Positions 61,073-64,000 of a DNA stretch of 64,000 bases are shown in pieces. Position numbers and translations under genes: made by a program. Positions within the stretch are counted from its first letter, which is position 1. Every line of letters begins with the position of its first letter. Below the pieces are notes generated by a model. That model saw only the letters and a program-made list of their open reading frames with translations. It was not told where the DNA came from and ran no database searches. Source of the stretch: an uncultured Clostridia bacterium (lineage in GTDB: Bacteria; Bacillota; Clostridia; TANB77; CAG-508); NCBI GenBank assembly GCA_948468225.1, contig CAOKHH010000001.1, positions 176,044 to 240,043 on the forward strand, given 5' to 3'.

Positions 61073-61101
61073 TACGGGCGGACAGAGTCGTCCAACCCCT
61101 A
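61073..61101. repeat. Inverted copy of the GTAGGGG repeat
   Basis: ACGGGCGGAC with GTCGTCC and CCCCTAC at the right end. Confidence 0.6.
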
Positions 61102-61122
61102 CAAAAAACATATTGCAAACGT

Positions 61123-61152
61123 TGTAGGAGTCGGCGTCCTCTTTCAACCCGT
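61123..61152. repeat. GTAGGAGTCGGCG repeat
   Basis: It resembles 29245-29272, with a decayed second arm. The rest of 61030-61264 is AT-rich, with no gene seen. Confidence 0.6.
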
Positions 61153-61264
61153 GTGTTCATGCAAATTTATTTATTAACATAAAATGTTATTTTTAAAGAA
61201 ATAAAGAAGGATTTAAGGCTTATCTGTCGAATAATATATATTATGTTAGAAAGGTGCAAAAATA

Positions 61265-63046
61265 GTGCGATATAGTGAAGAGTTAATTGAAGAAGTTAGA
61301 AGTAGTAATGATATAGTAGATGTAATATCACAATATGTAGTATTAAAAAGAAGCGGTAGAAACTTTTTTGGATTATGTCCTTTTCATAAAGAGAAATCGC
61401 CTTCTTTTTCTGTTTCTCCAGATAGACAAATATTTCATTGCTTTGGATGTGGAGCAGGAGGTAATGTAATACATTTTCTTCAAAAAATAGAAAATATAGA
61501 TTTTAGAGATACTATGGAATTACTTGCAGAAAGAGCAGGAATTGTTTTACCTACGATAGAAAATTCGGCGGAAGATAAAAGACAATTATTAAAGAAAAAA
61601 GTATATGAAATAAACGAAAAAACAGCACTTTTTTTTCATGAAAATTTATATAAACCAGATTCAGTTCAAGCACAAGAATACATAAAAAAAAGAAAACTAG
61701 ATAATAAAACATTAAAATCTTTTAGAATAGGCTATTCTGGAAATTACAATGAATTATATACATATTTAAAAAAAGAGGGCTATTCAGATGAAGAAATAAT
61801 TGCATCAACTCTTGTTGTAAAAAATGACAATGGTTCATATGTAGACAGATTTAGAAAAAGACTTATGATTCCAATATTAGATGTACGAAACAGGGTAATA
61901 GCATTTGGAGGAAGAGTTTTAGATGATAGTTTACCTAAATATATAAATTCACCAGAAAGCATAGTTTACAGTAAAGGAAGAAATTTATTCGCATTAAATA
62001 TTGCAAAAAATTCTAATCCACAAAAGCTTATAATTGTTGAAGGTTATATGGATGCAATATCTTTATATCAAAGAGGAATAAACAATGTTGTGGCTTCTCT
62101 TGGTACTGCACTAACAGAGGCACAAGGAAGATTACTTAGAAAATATTGCGAAAAGGTAATAATTTCTTATGATTCAGATGGAGCAGGACAGGCAGCAACT
62201 TTAAGGGGACTAGAAATTTTAAAGTCAATAGGATGTGATGTTAGAATACTTCAAATGGATGGAGCAAAAGATCCAGATGAATATGTTATAAAATATGGTA
62301 GCGGTAGATTTAATTTATTAGTAGAAGAGGCTATATCATTAGTAGAGTTTAAAGTAAAAGTGTTAAAAAAACAGTTGGATATAAATAATACTAATGATAA
62401 AATAAAATTTTTAAATGAAATATCAAAAATACTAACAGCAGTAGATAATAATATAGAACAAGAAGTATATATAGAAAAAATAGCGTCAGAGTACAATATA
62501 TCCAAGGAAGCAATATATGCTCAAATAAATAAAATGAATTATTCTCAAAATCAAGGTAAAAAAATATTAGAAAGGACTACTTATGTAAAGCCTAAAATAA
62601 AAGATGATAAAGATACAGAAGCCTTAATACAAAGAGAGAATATGATTGTTTCACTTTTAATAAGTGAAGGAAAAGTTGTATATGAACAAATAAAAAATAT
62701 AATAACTCCGCAAGACTTTAAAAAGCAAGAAAATAAAGAAATAATGTCAAAAATGTATGAAGAATATAAAAACGGAAATAGTAATATAAATAACATATTA
62801 GATTTATTTGAAAATAATGAAGAAATAATAAATTATATTACTGGTATAATGGCAACAGATTATGAAATTGCAGATGTAGGGAAGTCTATAAAAGATATCA
62901 TACATATTTATAAAAAGGAAAAGTTAACTAACAGAAAAAATGAAATTATAAAAGAACTAGAAAATAAAAATTTACAAGCAGAAGATAAAACGAAACTTGA
63001 AAAAGATTTAAGTAACATTATTATAGAACTTGCAAAATTTAAGTAA
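61265..63046 (+). CDS. dnaG: DNA primase
   Basis: DnaG makes RNA primers for replication. 593 residues. The start is GTG 61265 after AGAAAGGTGCAAAAATA. The zinc-binding domain has [18 protein letters not shown] and [10 protein letters not shown]. The RNA polymerase domain has [44 protein letters not shown] and [12 protein letters not shown] with the Toprim acidic residues. The C-terminal helicase-binding region is lysine-rich. The rpoD gene follows 25 bases later in the classical dnaG-rpoD order. All CGG triplets in it are out of frame. Confidence 0.97.
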   Translation: MRYSEELIEEVRSSNDIVDVISQYVVLKRSGRNFFGLCPFHKEKSPSFSVSPDRQIFHCFGCGAGGNVIHFLQKIENIDFRDTMELLAERAGIVLPTIENSAEDKRQLLKKKVYEINEKTALFFHENLYKPDSVQAQEYIKKRKLDNKTLKSFRIGYSGNYNELYTYLKKEGYSDEEIIASTLVVKNDNGSYVDRFRKRLMIPILDVRNRVIAFGGRVLDDSLPKYINSPESIVYSKGRNLFALNIAKNSNPQKLIIVEGYMDAISLYQRGINNVVASLGTALTEAQGRLLRKYCEKVIISYDSDGAGQAATLRGLEILKSIGCDVRILQMDGAKDPDEYVIKYGSGRFNLLVEEAISLVEFKVKVLKKQLDINNTNDKIKFLNEISKILTAVDNNIEQEVYIEKIASEYNISKEAIYAQINKMNYSQNQGKKILERTTYVKPKIKDDKDTEALIQRENMIVSLLISEGKVVYEQIKNIITPQDFKKQENKEIMSKMYEEYKNGNSNINNILDLFENNEEIINYITGIMATDYEIADVGKSIKDIIHIYKKEKLTNRKNEIIKELENKNLQAEDKTKLEKDLSNIIIELAKFK

Positions 63047-63071
63047 AGTGCTAGAAAGGAAAGTGTTAAAA

Positions 63072-64000
63072 ATGCCAAGAGTAAAAAAAGAAGAACCAAA
63101 AAAAGAAGAAAAAATAACAAAAGCAATAACTAAAAAAGAAACGGAAAAAGTAAAAAAAGAAGATGTAAAAGTTGCAAAAGAAGAGGTAAGAAAACAAGTA
63201 AAAGCAAATAAAGAAAAGGAAGAAGAAAAGCAAACAAAAAAGACAGATAAAGTTGCTAAAACTGAAGTAACAAAAGAGCTAAAAAAAGAAGAAGAAGCAA
63301 AAGAAGCTAATGAAAAAGTTCAAGAAATAGTAAGAAAAGCAAAGGAAAAAGGGCAAATAACATATGGAGAACTAGCAAGTGAACTAGGTGATGCGAATTT
63401 AGAGCAAATAGATAAGGTGTTTGATGCTTTTGAAGAAATAGGCGTAGATGTATTAAAAGATGAAGATTTAGAAGAACCAGACTTAGAGGATTTAGAGAGT
63501 GTAGAACCTGTAGAAGATATAGATTTAATGAACTTTGAGGGCGTAAATGTAGATGACCCAGTAAGAATGTACTTAAGAGAAATCGGAAAAATACCTTTAT
63601 TAACATTTGAAGAAGAATTAGATTTAGCCAAAAGAATGTTAGAAGGAGATGAAGAGGCAAAACAAAAATTATCTGAATCTAACTTAAGATTAGTTGTAAG
63701 TATTGCTAAAAAATATGTTGGAAGGGGAATGCTTTTCTTAGATTTAATTCAAGAAGGAAACATGGGATTGATAAAGGCTGTTGAAAAGTTTGATTATACT
63801 AAAGGATATAAATTCAGTACTTATGCAACGTGGTGGATTAGACAAGCAATAACAAGAGCAATAGCAGATCAAGCAAGAACAATAAGAATACCAGTTCATA
63901 TGGTAGAAACAATAAATAAACTAATTAGAACTTCTAGACATTTATTACAACAATTAGGAAGAGAACCATCTCCTGAAGAAATTGCTAAGGAAATGGACAT
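63072..64000 (+). CDS. rpoD: Primary RNA polymerase sigma factor (partial, 5' part)
   Basis: The frame is open from ATG 63072 (after AAAGGAAAGTGTTAAAA) to the end of the window, about 309 codons. The first 80 residues form a very lysine- and glutamate-rich region ([19 protein letters not shown]). Region 1.1-like sequence follows. Region 1.2 is [17 protein letters not shown]. Region 2 has [37 protein letters not shown] and [17 protein letters not shown], the latter two reading the -10 box. Region 3 begins with [15 protein letters not shown]. Regions 3.2 and 4 are beyond the window. The basic extension is longer than usual. Confidence 0.95.
   Translation, partial: MPRVKKEEPKKEEKITKAITKKETEKVKKEDVKVAKEEVRKQVKANKEKEEEKQTKKTDKVAKTEVTKELKKEEEAKEANEKVQEIVRKAKEKGQITYGELASELGDANLEQIDKVFDAFEEIGVDVLKDEDLEEPDLEDLESVEPVEDIDLMNFEGVNVDDPVRMYLREIGKIPLLTFEEELDLAKRMLEGDEEAKQKLSESNLRLVVSIAKKYVGRGMLFLDLIQEGNMGLIKAVEKFDYTKGYKFSTYATWWIRQAITRAIADQARTIRIPVHMVETINKLIRTSRHLLQQLGREPSPEEIAKEMD

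Noticed and set aside
1..64000. CRISPR array
   Set aside because: The repeats are palindromic, dispersed and not regularly spaced. No cas gene is present.

Overview
The window looks like chromosomal DNA from an AT-rich, endospore-forming member of the Clostridia, most likely an uncultured anaerobe. Evidence is the very low GC content, strong GGAGG ribosome binding sites, spoIVA and a gerK-type germination operon. Superoxide reductase next to a flavodiiron protein, an LPQTG sortase anchor and the frr-uppS-cdsA-rseP order also fit. The genus cannot be read from the sequence.

The most striking signal is a repeated recoding pattern. Ten unrelated genes are each split by one extra C placed directly before a conserved glycine codon, so that an in-frame CGG precedes the break. 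The genes are a PMT-like mannosyltransferase, htpX, addB, an LD-carboxypeptidase, a family 4 uracil-DNA glycosylase, an HExxH protein, a Cu/Zn superoxide dismutase, a TSUP permease, a membrane protein of unknown function and rseP. Skipping the C (reading CGGN as one glycine) restores the family sequence in every case. CGG triplets are common out of frame. In genes of host type I found in-frame CGG only at these ten breaks and at one further site, the penultimate codon of a HAD nucleotidase. The only other in-frame CGG codons lie in three small orphan genes at 35-39 kb, which look like foreign cassettes and would stop almost at once under the same shift. I read this as genome-wide +1 frameshifting, or quadruplet decoding, at CGG.

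Layout: 0-2.5 kb holds the end of a WG-repeat protein, the mannosyltransferase and acpS. 2.5-9.6 kb is a complete diversity-generating retroelement (target with variable repeat, template repeat, avd, reverse transcriptase) followed by a 1389-residue modular surface protein. 9.6-19 kb has tatD, a double GGDEF protein, htpX, lemA, addB, pgeF and an LD-carboxypeptidase. 19-24 kb has a secreted papain-like protease with a dockerin-like tail, UDG, an HExxH protein and an LPQTG-anchored cohesin-like protein, a possible cohesin-dockerin pair. 24-35 kb has leuS, sodC, an amidase-like protein, topB, a HAD nucleotidase, fprA, superoxide reductase and an Mg-type P-ATPase. 35-39 kb has four orphan cassettes, each with its own promoter and most with a visible leader and terminator, interleaved with ispG and an HD hydrolase. 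39-47.6 kb has tRNA-Leu, TSUP proteins, a 6S-like RNA, the gerK operon and spoIVA. 47.6-56 kb has unknown membrane proteins and a TetR-controlled MMPL plus YhgE-like export pair. 55.8-64 kb is housekeeping: pyrH, frr, uppS, cdsA, rseP, dut, carD, dnaG and the start of rpoD.

A second genome-wide theme is a family of short palindromic repeats that start with GTAGGG. They sit between genes, supply the stop codons of addB and topB, and lie in frame inside topB, addB, gerKB and the large surface protein. Two long perfect inverted repeats with structured cores, and a dispersed 125-base element present twice, add to the repeat load.
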